64,000 bases of DNA, from NCBI GenBank assembly GCA_963972255.1, contig CAXATO010000002.1:248001-312000 (forward strand), written 5' to 3'. Under the pieces are notes generated by a model, which was not told the DNA's origin, ran no database searches, and saw only the letters and a list, made by a program, of their open reading frames with translations. The stretch comes from UBA1479 sp002706405 (GTDB lineage Bacteria > Pseudomonadota > Alphaproteobacteria > Rhodospirillales > Casp-alpha2). The position numbers were made by a program, and so were the translations under genes. Position 1 is the first letter of the stretch; every line of letters starts with the position of its first letter. Of this stretch, positions 1 to 8,424 are shown piece after piece.

Positions 1-1349
1 TGATGGGCGCGCTGGGAACAGTTCTTGCGCGGGCACAAATGGCAGTTGATGCCGATGGGCGCGAACAGTTCGTCGTCGCGGCTGTTGAAGGGGGCGGCAT
101 AGGCGAGGCGATGGGCGTGCTTCAATTCGCAGCCCAACGAGAGCGCGAGGCGGCGGTCCTGGGTGTCGCGCGAAAACACCGGGCGCTCCGTGGTTCGTGA
201 CATGGTGAAGAAGCGTTCCCCGTCCGGCAGTTCCACGAACTGCGGCACGATGACGCCCGGCGTGCGGAACGAGGTGTGGATGTTCCACACCGGGCAGGCG
301 CCGCCGTAATCCGCGATGTTGAACGAGGTCGAATTGAACCGCTTGGTGACGTTGCCGGCCTTGTCGACGCGCAGAAAAAAGAACGGCACGCCCTTGGCAC
401 CGTCGCGCTGCAACGTCGTCAAGCGGTGGCAAACCATCTCGAAGGACACGCCGAAGGCGGCGGCCAGGCGGTCGACGTCATATCGGGTGTCCTCCGCCGC
501 CTCGAAAAACGGGCCGTAGGGCATGAGGAAGGCGGCGGCGAAATAATTGGCGAGTTCGACATGGCAACGCGCGACGGCGGTGTCCGAACGGAAGGCGCTG
601 TCGGCCGTCAGCTTTTCCAACAGGGCGGGCAGTTCCACCAGGCACAGCACATGAGCCAGCTGGAACACCCGGTTCTGATGGTCGAGCGCTTCCGACAGAT
701 AGATCATCGATTCCGCTTCGTCATGGATGCGCAGCGCCTGGCCCATGGCTTCGATGGCGGCCGTGCGGACCTCAAGCCCATGGACCCGCATGAGCCGGCC
801 CTTGAGCACGGAATAGATGTCGTCGACCTCGCAGGGCGTGGCGGCGCGCAGGCGTTCGGCCGCCGCCTCCAGATCGGGGAAGTGGTTGGAATGATCGCGG
901 AAGAAATCGTGGATGATGCGTTCCGGCGTCGATGACAGCAGGTCCGCCGGCATGCCTTCGCTGCCCAGCCGCATCATGTTTTCCAGCGCGTTTCGGTGAT
1001 TGCGATAGAGATGCAGGAAATGCTCGACCAGCCGGGGCGCATGATCGATGGCGGCGCGCAGTTCCTGCAGGTCGGGAAGGCCGCCGGTGAACAGCGGATC
1101 CTGCAGCATGTTGCGCAAATCGGCCAGCTGGGTCGAGCTCTCGTCCTGAATCAGGTCGCGCCAATCGACGCCGTAGGCATCGGACAGCGACATCAGCATG
1201 GTCACGGACAGGGACCGCTGATTGTTTTCCAGCAGATTGACATAGGCCGTACTGACCCCCAGGGCCGTCGCCATTTCCGCCTGGGTTTGTCCGTGTTCGC
1301 GGCGCAACTGGCGCAGCCGCGGCCCGACCAACGTCTTGCGCATGCGCAT
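1..1349 (-). CDS. ScfR-type XRE family transcriptional regulator (3' end cut by window edge)
   Basis: Translating the minus strand from the ATG at 1349 gives an open frame to the window edge. Residues about 8-62 form an XRE helix-turn-helix (GQTQAEMATALGVSTAYVNL). Around residues 261-277 lies ELANYFAAAFLMPY, the hallmark of the ImmA/IrrE-like region in short-chain fatty-acyl regulators (RamB/PccR/ScfR group). The end holds a Cys-rich stretch, CHLCPRKNCSQ (about residue 435), which sits close to the C-terminus in this family, so only a few residues are probably missing. Members control acyl-CoA metabolism (glyoxylate, propionyl-CoA or methylcitrate genes). It is divergent from the gene at 1535, across an AT-rich 185-bp intergenic region. 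A second ATG at 1343 is also possible. The target in this organism is unknown. Confidence 0.9.
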   Translation of the reverse strand, partial: MRMRKTLVGPRLRQLRREHGQTQAEMATALGVSTAYVNLLENNQRSLSVTMLMSLSDAYGVDWRDLIQDESSTQLADLRNMLQDPLFTGGLPDLQELRAAIDHAPRLVEHFLHLYRNHRNALENMMRLGSEGMPADLLSSTPERIIHDFFRDHSNHFPDLEAAAERLRAATPCEVDDIYSVLKGRLMRVHGLEVRTAAIEAMGQALRIHDEAESMIYLSEALDHQNRVFQLAHVLCLVELPALLEKLTADSAFRSDTAVARCHVELANYFAAAFLMPYGPFFEAAEDTRYDVDRLAAAFGVSFEMVCHRLTTLQRDGAKGVPFFFLRVDKAGNVTKRFNSTSFNIADYGGACPVWNIHTSFRTPGVIVPQFVELPDGERFFTMSRTTERPVFSRDTQDRRLALSLGCELKHAHRLAYAAPFNSRDDELFAPIGINCHLCPRKNCSQRAH

Positions 1350-1446
1350 GCCGGGGTCCTTTCCCGATCGCCCTATTAACAGTTTTACATATTACTAATT
1401 TTGTTGCCAATACAAATAACACATAAACCCGAAATTCCGTGCCTGT

Positions 1447-1458
1447 CTGGTATACCAG
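1447..1458. promoter_or_regulatory. Perfect palindrome, GntR/FadR-like operator candidate
   Basis: CTGGTATACCAG is a perfect 12-bp palindrome in the divergent intergenic region between the ScfR-type regulator and the ketopantoate-reductase-like gene. Its core TGGTATACCA has the TNGTNNNACNA form known for FadR-subfamily GntR repressors. No GntR gene is in this window, so the cognate protein would be elsewhere. It lies 77 nt upstream of the ATG at 1535. Confidence 0.45.
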
Positions 1459-1534
1459 CGCTAGGGTCCCGGCGAATACATCGTCCGCGTGCAGGGGCGA
1501 CGATGGAACGCAACGACATTCGAGGAGACCCGAC

Positions 1535-2587
1535 ATGGCACATAACATTCTCATCCTTGGCGCTTCCTACGGCTCCCTGCTCGGCACCAAACTGTTGATG
1601 GCCGGCCACAACGTGACCCTGGTGTGCCGCGAGGAAACGGCCAAGCTGATCAACGAACACGGCACCGAAGTCCGCATCCGCCTGAAGGGCGAGGACGCGC
1701 ATCGCACCTTCCGTTCCCAGGACCTGCCCGGCCGCCTGGACGCCCAGACCCCGGAAAACGTCGCCGCCGGCGCCTATGACCTGGTCGGCCTGGCCATGCA
1801 GGAGCCACAGTATTCCGCGCATTCACTGCGCACGCTGTTGATCCGCATCGCCGACGCCGGCATCCCGTGCCTGTCGATCATGAACATGCCGCCGCTGCCG
1901 TTCCTCAAGCGGATTCCCGGCCTCGACACGGGCAAGCTGGAAGCGGCCTATACCAACCCCCGTGTCTGGGACCGTTTCGACCCCGACCTGATGACGCTGT
2001 GCAGCCCCGATCCACAGGCCTTCCGCCCGCCCGAGGAAGGCGCCAACGTGTTGCACGTCGGCCTGCCGACAAATTTCAAGGCCGCGCGCTTCGGCGACCG
2101 CGAGGCCAACAAGCTGCTCGACCGCTTGGACGCCGATATCGCCGCCGTGCGCGTCGGCCGGTCGGACGTGCCGGTCAAGTTGAAGGTCTTCGACTCGCTA
2201 TTCGTGCCGCTTGCGAAATGGTCCATGCTGCTGACGGGAAATTACCGCTGCGTGACGCGGGACGATGTCCGGCCGATTCGCGATGCCGTGCATGAAAACC
2301 TGGCCCAATCGCGCCTGATCTACCATCACGTCGATGCCATTGCCCGCCGGCTTGGCGCCGATCCGGGCGATGCGGTGCCGTTCGAGAAATACGCCAACGC
2401 GGCGGAGAACCTGGTGAAACCGTCTTCCGTCGCCCGCGCCGTGGCGGCCGGGTCGCCGGTCATCGAACGTGTCGACATGCTGGTTCAATTGATCGGCCGA
2501 TCCCTCGGCATGGCCAATCCGGACATCGACGAGATCATCGCCACGGTCGATGCCCGCTTGGCCCAGAATCAGCGCCAATCGGCGTAG
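1535..2587 (+). CDS. Ketopantoate reductase-like NAD(P)-binding oxidoreductase
   Basis: A 350-residue protein with an N-terminal Rossmann fold (ILILGASYGSLLG, then the LVCRE strand end) of the ApbA/PanE type. The ATG at 1535 is chosen because GAGGAG sits about 8 nt upstream; the frame is open further upstream without a ribosome-binding site. The C-terminal half (DVPVKLKVFDSLFVPLAKWSMLLTGNYRC) is helical and resembles the ketopantoate-reductase C-terminal domain only loosely, so true PanE activity is doubtful. It may reduce another 2-oxo acid. It stands alone between a possible GntR-type operator and a strong terminator. Confidence 0.7.
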   Translation: MAHNILILGASYGSLLGTKLLMAGHNVTLVCREETAKLINEHGTEVRIRLKGEDAHRTFRSQDLPGRLDAQTPENVAAGAYDLVGLAMQEPQYSAHSLRTLLIRIADAGIPCLSIMNMPPLPFLKRIPGLDTGKLEAAYTNPRVWDRFDPDLMTLCSPDPQAFRPPEEGANVLHVGLPTNFKAARFGDREANKLLDRLDADIAAVRVGRSDVPVKLKVFDSLFVPLAKWSMLLTGNYRCVTRDDVRPIRDAVHENLAQSRLIYHHVDAIARRLGADPGDAVPFEKYANAAENLVKPSSVARAVAAGSPVIERVDMLVQLIGRSLGMANPDIDEIIATVDARLAQNQRQSA

Positions 2588-2627
2588 GGCGCAATCCATC
2601 GCAGGAATGTTTCCTTCCACCTTGCGC

Positions 2628-2660
2628 GGGCGGGGCCTTCGGGTTCCGCCCTTTTCTTTT
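2628..2660 (+). terminator. Rho-independent terminator with TTCG tetraloop
   Basis: A 10-bp stem (2628-2637 with 2642-2651, including two G-T pairs) closes on a TTCG loop and is followed by TTTTCTTTT. It lies 41 nt after the stop of the ketopantoate-reductase-like gene and ends that transcript. Confidence 0.85.
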
Positions 2661-2780
2661 GCCCCGGCCCTGGTCCGGCAACGTTGATTTCCGAGACCGG
2701 ATCGCGCATCGTCCGGGACCGCCCGGCACCATGGCCGGGCCATCAGCAAAACAGCAAAAGACATAATAAAGGGACGGAAC

Positions 2781-3509
2781 ATGACGAAAGACGCCATCGC
2801 CGAATTGTTGGACCCCACGGTCCTGCAGGTCGGAATCAATCTGGGCAACATTCTTCTGGTCACCGGCAAGAAGGCCAACGGCGACCCCGAGGGCATCGCC
2901 CCCGACATGGCCGCGGCCATTGCCGACAAGCTGGGAATCAAGGTGAAATTCAACACCTTCGCCACCCCGGGCGAGGTCGCCGACGCGGCCGAGCGCGGCG
3001 AATGGGACATCGGCCTGATCGCCATCGAGCCGAAACGGGCCGAGGTCATCGATTTCTGCAACGCCTATGTACAGATCGAAGCCACCTATCTGGTGCCCGA
3101 CGCCTCGCCCTTCCAGAAGGTCGAAGACGTGGACGCGCCGGGCGTGAAGATCGCCGTTTCCGAACGCGCCGCCTACGACCTTTACCTCACCCGTACCCTG
3201 AAGCATGCGGAACTCGTCCGCGCCCAGGGCCTGCCCGGGGCGTTCGAGCTGTTCAAGCGGGAGAAGCTGGACGCATTGGCCGGCCTGGTTCCCGCCCTCC
3301 GCGACAACGCCAAGGACATGCCGGGCACGCGGCTTTTGCCGGGCCGCTATACGGCGGTGAAACAGGCCATCGGCACCCGCCACGGCAAGCCTGCCTTGAA
3401 GGCGGTCGTGCAGGCCTTCATCGCGGACGCCGTCTCGAGCGGTTTCGTCCAAAGCCTGATCGACAAGCATGGCGTGACCGGCAAGCTGGCGGTCGCGAGC
3501 GACGACTGA
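2781..3509 (+). CDS. Family-3 solute-binding protein-like, no signal peptide
   Basis: A 242-residue protein matching bacterial periplasmic substrate-binding proteins of the amino-acid ABC transporter type (PBPb): LQVGINLGN at the start, GIAPDMAAAIADKLGI, then GEWDIGLIAIEPKRAEVIDFCNAY, the usual 'phiDv..a.. t.eR...v.Fs.pY' signature. The N-terminus MTKDAIAELLDPTVLQVG has no hydrophobic signal, and no upstream start adds one, so the protein seems cytoplasmic. No permease or ATPase lies beside it. It could be a stand-alone ligand-binding protein or an enzyme of the cyclohexadienyl-dehydratase-like group. The function is open. Confidence 0.75.
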   Translation: MTKDAIAELLDPTVLQVGINLGNILLVTGKKANGDPEGIAPDMAAAIADKLGIKVKFNTFATPGEVADAAERGEWDIGLIAIEPKRAEVIDFCNAYVQIEATYLVPDASPFQKVEDVDAPGVKIAVSERAAYDLYLTRTLKHAELVRAQGLPGAFELFKREKLDALAGLVPALRDNAKDMPGTRLLPGRYTAVKQAIGTRHGKPALKAVVQAFIADAVSSGFVQSLIDKHGVTGKLAVASDD

Positions 3510-3522
3510 TCAGGGGAAACAC

Positions 3523-3543
3523 GGGGGGCGGCAGTCGCCCCCC
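3523..3543. terminator. Hairpin between convergent genes, possible bidirectional terminator
   Basis: An 8-bp perfect GC stem (GGGGGGCG, loop GCAGT, CGCCCCCC) lies between the stop of the binding-protein gene (3509) and the stop of the minus-strand TPR gene (3555). Only two T residues follow, so intrinsic termination is plausible but not certain. Confidence 0.5.
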
Positions 3544-3554
3544 TTAAACCCGGC

Positions 3555-4922
3555 TCAGGCCCCGCGGGCCATCTGCTTAACGCGCTGCAGGTTCTTTTCG
3601 ATGACGATGACGCGCTTCTGATTGCCGGCGGCGCGGTAGATTTCCGATGCGCCGGAAAAATATTTCTGCGCATCGGCGACCAGTTGCGGCGACGGCTGAC
3701 GCTTGGCCAGGGCGAAGCAGGCGGCTCCTAAGTTGTTGGCCGTCTGCGCCCACAACAGCGGCACCAGTTCCTTCTTGCGCACGTCCAACGCCTGCTTGAA
3801 GGCGTCGACCGCCTTGGCCGCCAGTTCCGGCCCTTGGGCCCGTTCGGCAAGCGCCAGCAAGACCGTGCCATAGCCGTTCATGGCCTCGGCCCAGCGGCCG
3901 GGGTTCAATTCCACGTCGAAGGCGGCAAGTGCGCTTTCAAAGGCCTGGGCCGATTCCTTGAGCCGCGTCGGCGTGGTTTCCTTATTGCCGATCTTGTAGA
4001 GCACCATGGCCGTGTTGATCAGCGCCAGGGCGTATTCATTGGGATACTTGTCGCGGCCCAAGGCATCGGCGACCTCCCGGTAAGCGGCAGCGGCGGCGGC
4101 CAGGGCGTCCGGGTCCGCGTCCTGGGTCGATTTCATCTGCAGGCCGTCGGCGAAATGGTTCTGGGCCAGGGCCCATTGCAGCAGGTCGTCCGACTTGTCG
4201 ATTGTCTTGACCGCGTCTTGATAGGCCTTGAGCCCCTTGTTCAGATACTTCTTGGCCCCGACCCGCCACAGGGACAGGCAGACATTGCCGTAGCAGGTCA
4301 GGCAGCTGGCCAGGTGGGGCGGCTCCAGATGCGGCGGGCTGTCCCAGACCTTTTCCATGTCCTTCATTTCGCCTTCGAGCACGGCCGCCAGTTTCTTGCG
4401 CGCGCCCCGATGCACAGGCAGAAGCGCGCCCATGGCGGAAACCAGGATCAGCTTGTACAAATCGCGCGGCATGGGGATCGGCAGGGTCAAATGATCGAGC
4501 GGGCCAAAGGTGCTGGCCGCCCCTTCGGCCGCCCCCACGGGCAGGAACCGCAGTTCCACCGCCGTGCCGAGATCGACCGTCCCACCCCAGACCAACAGAT
4601 CCGCCTCTTCCTCACGCAGCCAATCCGCGCCCGTGCGGACCCCTTCCTGCAGGGCGTTGAACAGCGGTGCCTTGGGGTTGAGCCGGATCGCCTGGGTGCG
4701 CCGATAGACGGCGACATCGGAAATGGCGCCGAAAATGTCAGCCAGGTTCTCAGTGATCTTGTCGCCGCCGGCGCCATCGATATCAGTCAGCACGATGCTG
4801 GCCGCAGAGCCCGACACGTCGGACGGCACGAAGCCGCCACCGACCCGCTTCCCCTTGCGACGGGATTTCTTTTTCTTGGCTGGGGCGGCGCCCAGCCCGA
4901 ACAGTGCCTTGAGAAGACCCAT
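3555..4922 (-). CDS. TPR-repeat protein of unknown function
   Basis: A 455-residue protein. The N-terminus is short and hydrophobic (MGLLKALFGLG) followed by a lysine/arginine-rich patch (KKKKSRRKGKR), so it may touch the membrane peripherally. Residues about 35-150 look like a small alpha/beta domain (ASIVLTDIDGAGGDKITENL, later LREEEADLLVWGGTVD). From about residue 200 on there are tetratricopeptide-like helical repeats, such as AQNHFADGL, YALALINTAMVLYKIG, WAEAMNGYGTVLLALA and WAQTANNLGAACFALA. TPRs usually bind partner proteins. It is separate from the glycan locus and no specific role can be given. Confidence 0.75.
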   Translation of the reverse strand: MGLLKALFGLGAAPAKKKKSRRKGKRVGGGFVPSDVSGSAASIVLTDIDGAGGDKITENLADIFGAISDVAVYRRTQAIRLNPKAPLFNALQEGVRTGADWLREEEADLLVWGGTVDLGTAVELRFLPVGAAEGAASTFGPLDHLTLPIPMPRDLYKLILVSAMGALLPVHRGARKKLAAVLEGEMKDMEKVWDSPPHLEPPHLASCLTCYGNVCLSLWRVGAKKYLNKGLKAYQDAVKTIDKSDDLLQWALAQNHFADGLQMKSTQDADPDALAAAAAAYREVADALGRDKYPNEYALALINTAMVLYKIGNKETTPTRLKESAQAFESALAAFDVELNPGRWAEAMNGYGTVLLALAERAQGPELAAKAVDAFKQALDVRKKELVPLLWAQTANNLGAACFALAKRQPSPQLVADAQKYFSGASEIYRAAGNQKRVIVIEKNLQRVKQMARGA

Positions 4923-5072
4923 TTTGAATTCTTTGTCTTACGGCGCGGACGCCCGGCAATCACCGGTGGCCGCGTCTCCGTCCTCGCCCGAATTAAGGCA
5001 TAGAATGTCCCACCGACGCGCCAAGAGCAAGCCCCCGGCGGCGCCCCTGAAATCAGACGGTTCGGAAGCGGA

Positions 5073-5300
5073 TCAAAAGTCGATGCAGCGGCCGTTCTTT
5101 TCCCAATCACCAAAGCGGGTCGGGTCCGGTCGGGGCGCTTCGGCGCCGTCCTTGCCCGGGCCCGCGGGCGCGGGCGTTCCGGCGGCGGGCGCCGGAGCGG
5201 GGGTCAGGGGGCGGGGGGCGATCTGGGTGCGGCCGGCCTCGAGAAAGGCCCGTGCGCGCGCCAGGCGCTCAGCCTGCTTGGGGTCGATATCATCGGTCAT
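5073..5300 (-). CDS. SdhAF4 / DUF1674 succinate dehydrogenase assembly factor
   Basis: A 75-residue protein ending in PDPTRFGDWEKNGRCIDF, the near-invariant C-terminal signature of DUF1674, the bacterial relatives of mitochondrial SDHAF4. That factor helps the flavinated SdhA subunit during assembly of succinate dehydrogenase. The N-terminal half is a short helix (DPKQAERLARARAFLEAG) and a proline/alanine-rich linker. It is divergent from rsmB, an arrangement common in Alphaproteobacteria. Confidence 0.9.
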   Translation of the reverse strand: MTDDIDPKQAERLARARAFLEAGRTQIAPRPLTPAPAPAAGTPAPAGPGKDGAEAPRPDPTRFGDWEKNGRCIDF

Positions 5301-5404
5301 GGCCCCATTCTACAGGGACGCGCGCGGCGGCGCCAAGGGCCTGCGACACAAGATGGCAACGGAAACCCCTTGCCCGCCCCGCATCCCCCTGGCATGACCG
5401 GGGC

Positions 5405-6700
5405 ATGAACCAAGATATTCCGGACGCCCGCGCGGCGGCGCTTGACCTGTTCCAGGGCGTGATCCGCCGCAAGCAGGCCCTCGACCAGCAGATGGCGGGC
5501 GGCGCGTTGGCAGCACTTGACCCCCGCGGCCGCGCCTTTGCCCATAACCTCGTGGCGACGACACTGCGCCGCCTGGGCCAGATCGACGCCTTGCTGTCCA
5601 GTTGCCTGGAAAAACCCCTGCCCAAGGGGGCGCGCACGGCCCAGGACATCCTGCGCCTCGGCGCGGCACAGCTTTTGTTCACGGGCACGGCCGATCATGC
5701 CGCCGTCGATACGGCGGTCGAGTTGGCCCGCGCCCGCGGCCAGGCCCGCCTGGCCAAGCTGGTCAATGCCGTGCTCCGCCGCCTCCAACGCGAGGGCGCG
5801 GCCGTCGTCGCGACCCAGGATGCGGCCCGTCTCAACACCCCCGATTGGCTGTGGCACAGCTGGGAGGCGGCCTATGGCGCCGCGACCTGCCGCGCCATTG
5901 CCGAGGCCCATCTGGCCCATGCCCCCCTGGACATCACGGTCAAGGGCGACGCAGCGGCCTGGGCCGAACGCCTGGGCGGCGCGGTGCAGTCGGACCGCAG
6001 CCTGCGCCTGACCGCGGCCGCCGCGCCGGTGCCCGACCTGCCTGGGTTTGCCGACGGGGCCTGGTGGGTACAGGACCGGGCCGCCGCCCTGCCCGTGCGG
6101 CTGCTGGGCGATGTCGCGGGCTTGCGGGTGCTCGACCTTTGCGCGGCCCCCGGCGGCAAGACGGCACAGTTGGCCGCTGCCGGCGCCACCGTGGTCGCCC
6201 TCGACCGTTCGAAAAAGCGCCTGGAAACGCTCACGCGCAACCTGGACCGCCTGGGCCTTTCGGCGGAAACCGTGGCGGCCGATGCCCAGACCTGGGCCCC
6301 GCCCGCCCCCTTTGATGCCGTGTTGCTGGATGCGCCCTGCTCGGCCACGGGTACGATCCGCCGCCATCCCGACCTGCCCCACCTGAAAGGGCCCGAGGAC
6401 GTGGCCAAGCTGGCGGATCTGCAGGACCGGCTCCTCGCCCGGGCCGGCGATTGGGTCCGCCCCGGGGGCCTGCTGGTCTTCGCGACCTGTTCCCTGCAGC
6501 CCGAGGAGGGGCCCGCGCGGGTCCGCGCCTTCCTCGCCCGCCATTCCGAATTCGCCAGCGAACCGGTGACGCCGGGCGAATCGGGCATCACGGCCGAGAT
6601 GATCTCGGCCGACGGCTGGCTGCGTAGCCTGCCCGCCATGGCGGCCGAGAGCGGCGGCATGGACGGGTTTTTCGCGGCCGCACTCCGGCGTATCGCGTAA
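5405..6700 (+). CDS. rsmB: 16S rRNA (cytosine-967 C5)-methyltransferase
   Basis: A 431-residue protein with an N-terminal NusB-like RNA-binding domain (residues about 5-140: AALDLFQGVIRRKQALDQQM) and a C-terminal Rossmann methyltransferase. The SAM motif is VLDLCAAPGGKT (about residue 242). Both catalytic cysteine motifs of m5C methyltransferases are present: DAPCSATGTIRRHPD (about 310) and ATCSLQPEEG (about 360). It would methylate C967 of 16S rRNA. The ATG at 5405 fits the family length; upstream frame extension would run into the divergent SdhAF4 gene. The heparinase-like gene follows after 28 nt, as often seen in alphaproteobacteria. Confidence 0.93.
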   Translation: MNQDIPDARAAALDLFQGVIRRKQALDQQMAGGALAALDPRGRAFAHNLVATTLRRLGQIDALLSSCLEKPLPKGARTAQDILRLGAAQLLFTGTADHAAVDTAVELARARGQARLAKLVNAVLRRLQREGAAVVATQDAARLNTPDWLWHSWEAAYGAATCRAIAEAHLAHAPLDITVKGDAAAWAERLGGAVQSDRSLRLTAAAAPVPDLPGFADGAWWVQDRAAALPVRLLGDVAGLRVLDLCAAPGGKTAQLAAAGATVVALDRSKKRLETLTRNLDRLGLSAETVAADAQTWAPPAPFDAVLLDAPCSATGTIRRHPDLPHLKGPEDVAKLADLQDRLLARAGDWVRPGGLLVFATCSLQPEEGPARVRAFLARHSEFASEPVTPGESGITAEMISADGWLRSLPAMAAESGGMDGFFAAALRRIA

Positions 6701-6728
6701 CGCCTCGTTCGGTGCTATTCATCGGCGG

Positions 6729-8315
6729 ATGGTTTTCCGGTTCGCCCGCGACGTGTTCTACCGCAGCGACATCTACAACAGGATGTTGCGCCGGCACGGG
6801 ACGGCCCAAATCCACGCCCTCGGCATCGATCCGCTGCCCGGCGACCCGGTGCGCGGCGCCGGCATCCTGAACGGCGAAATGATATTGGCCGCGCGCAAGC
6901 GCACCCTGGGCCCGCACCCTTTTGCCGCCGATCTGAAAAGCCGCCACGCCGTGGCCGATCTCTATGGGTTTTCCTGGCTGCGCGACCTCGCGGCCCTCAG
7001 CGCCCCGGGTGCCCGCGAAACCGCCCAGGCCTTGACTCGCGACTGGCTGCGCCACCATGACCGCTGGGACCCGGTAACCTGGGCGCCGGGCGTGACCGGA
7101 GCCCGCATCCTTGCCTGGCTTAATCATGTCGATTTCGTAACAGAATCGGCCGACAATGGCTTGCGCATGGAAATGGCGGCGGCGGCAGCGGCCCAGATGC
7201 GGCATCTGGCACGCGGTGATCGTTCCGGGATGGAAAATGCCGAGATCGATGCGGCGCCGTTCACCGCCGGGGCCGCTCTGGTCGCGGGGGCCGTCGGTCT
7301 GCCCGGGCTGGAGGCGCTGCTCGACACCGGACTGGACCGGCTGCGGGCCGCCGTGGACCGCGACCTTCTCGCCGACGGGGGCCATCGGTCGCGGGCACCG
7401 GAATCGGCGCTCTGCACCCTTTCCCGGCTGGTCATGGCGGCGCGGGCGCTTCGCGCCGGGCACAAACCAGTACCCGAATTCCTGTCCGATGCGATCAAAA
7501 GACTGGCCCCGGCGGTCAAGGCGACGGTGTTGGGCGACGGCGCCCTGGCCGCCTTCAACGGCGGCAGCAACGGCGCCGCCCATCGGGTAGCGGCGATTCT
7601 GGGCGCCGCCAATCAACGCGGCGCCGGCCCCACCAGCCTGCCCGATTGGGGGATCGAGCGCCTGCAGGCCGGCACCACCACTGTGGTCGCCGATACGGGT
7701 GGACACGGTGGGCTTCATGCGGGCGCCCTTAGTTTCGAGCTGTCGTCGGGCCGCCACCGCCTGGTCGTCAACTGCGGCGCCCATCCCGACGAAACCACGG
7801 AATGGGCGCGGGTGCTGCGCTCGACCGCCGCCCATTCGACGCTGACCGTCAACGACACGGACGCCCTGCCGACGGGCCGCCCGGAGGCGACGGATCTCGG
7901 CCTGTCCGTGCGTCGCAACGAGCGCGAAGGCAGCTCCCTGGTGCAATCGGCCCATGACGGTTACCGGCGGGCCTTCGGCGTCGTCCACAACCGGGATTTG
8001 TACCTGTCGGGTGCAGGCGACGATTTCCGCGGCAAGGACACCCTGGTCGGCGGCAGCGGCGCCTTCACCTTGCGATTTCACCTGCATCCGGAGACGGGCG
8101 CCTCGTTGCTGGAAGGCGGCGACGCCGTCTTGTTGAAGCTGCCCGGCGGCAAGGGCTGGCGGTTCCGCTGTTCGGGGGCGCGGCCCGAGCTGGAGGAAAG
8201 CGTCTATCTGGGCGACCCGGCGCGGCCCCGGCGCTGCGGCCAGATCGTCCTGCGCGGCGAACATCGCGGGCGGGAGACGGCGGTGCGCTGGTCGTTCCTG
8301 CGCGAAGGCGCATGA
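6729..8315 (+). CDS. Heparinase II/III family protein
   Basis: A 528-residue protein with an N-terminal alpha/alpha-toroid part (helical, residues about 40-300, including WLRHHDRWDPVTWAPGVTGARILAWLNH) and a C-terminal beta-rich Hepar_II_III region starting near residue 320 (TTTVVADTGGHGGLHAGALSFELSSGRHRLVVNCG). It lacks a clear signal peptide, as do many of the alphaproteobacterial relatives that sit directly after rsmB. The family name comes from polysaccharide lyases, but the substrate of this rsmB-linked subgroup is not established to my knowledge. It is transcribed with rsmB. Confidence 0.85.
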   Translation: MVFRFARDVFYRSDIYNRMLRRHGTAQIHALGIDPLPGDPVRGAGILNGEMILAARKRTLGPHPFAADLKSRHAVADLYGFSWLRDLAALSAPGARETAQALTRDWLRHHDRWDPVTWAPGVTGARILAWLNHVDFVTESADNGLRMEMAAAAAAQMRHLARGDRSGMENAEIDAAPFTAGAALVAGAVGLPGLEALLDTGLDRLRAAVDRDLLADGGHRSRAPESALCTLSRLVMAARALRAGHKPVPEFLSDAIKRLAPAVKATVLGDGALAAFNGGSNGAAHRVAAILGAANQRGAGPTSLPDWGIERLQAGTTTVVADTGGHGGLHAGALSFELSSGRHRLVVNCGAHPDETTEWARVLRSTAAHSTLTVNDTDALPTGRPEATDLGLSVRRNEREGSSLVQSAHDGYRRAFGVVHNRDLYLSGAGDDFRGKDTLVGGSGAFTLRFHLHPETGASLLEGGDAVLLKLPGGKGWRFRCSGARPELEESVYLGDPARPRRCGQIVLRGEHRGRETAVRWSFLREGA

Positions 8316-8424
8316 GGTTGCCCCGCCACGGCCACGGCATAGACCGAAGGGACGGGGTCTGCTATCAGCGGCAGGCCCTTACAGCGCCGGTTTCTGGCCG
8401 GCATCTTTTGGATCCCTCACACCC

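Noticed and set aside
276..935. 219-residue plus-strand frame at the left edge
   Set aside because: Shadow of the ScfR-type regulator, which shows the HTH and ELANYFAAAFLMP blocks on the minus strand.
5297..6544. Long minus-strand frame opposite rsmB
   Set aside because: Typical GC-rich shadow frame; rsmB has both catalytic cysteine motifs.
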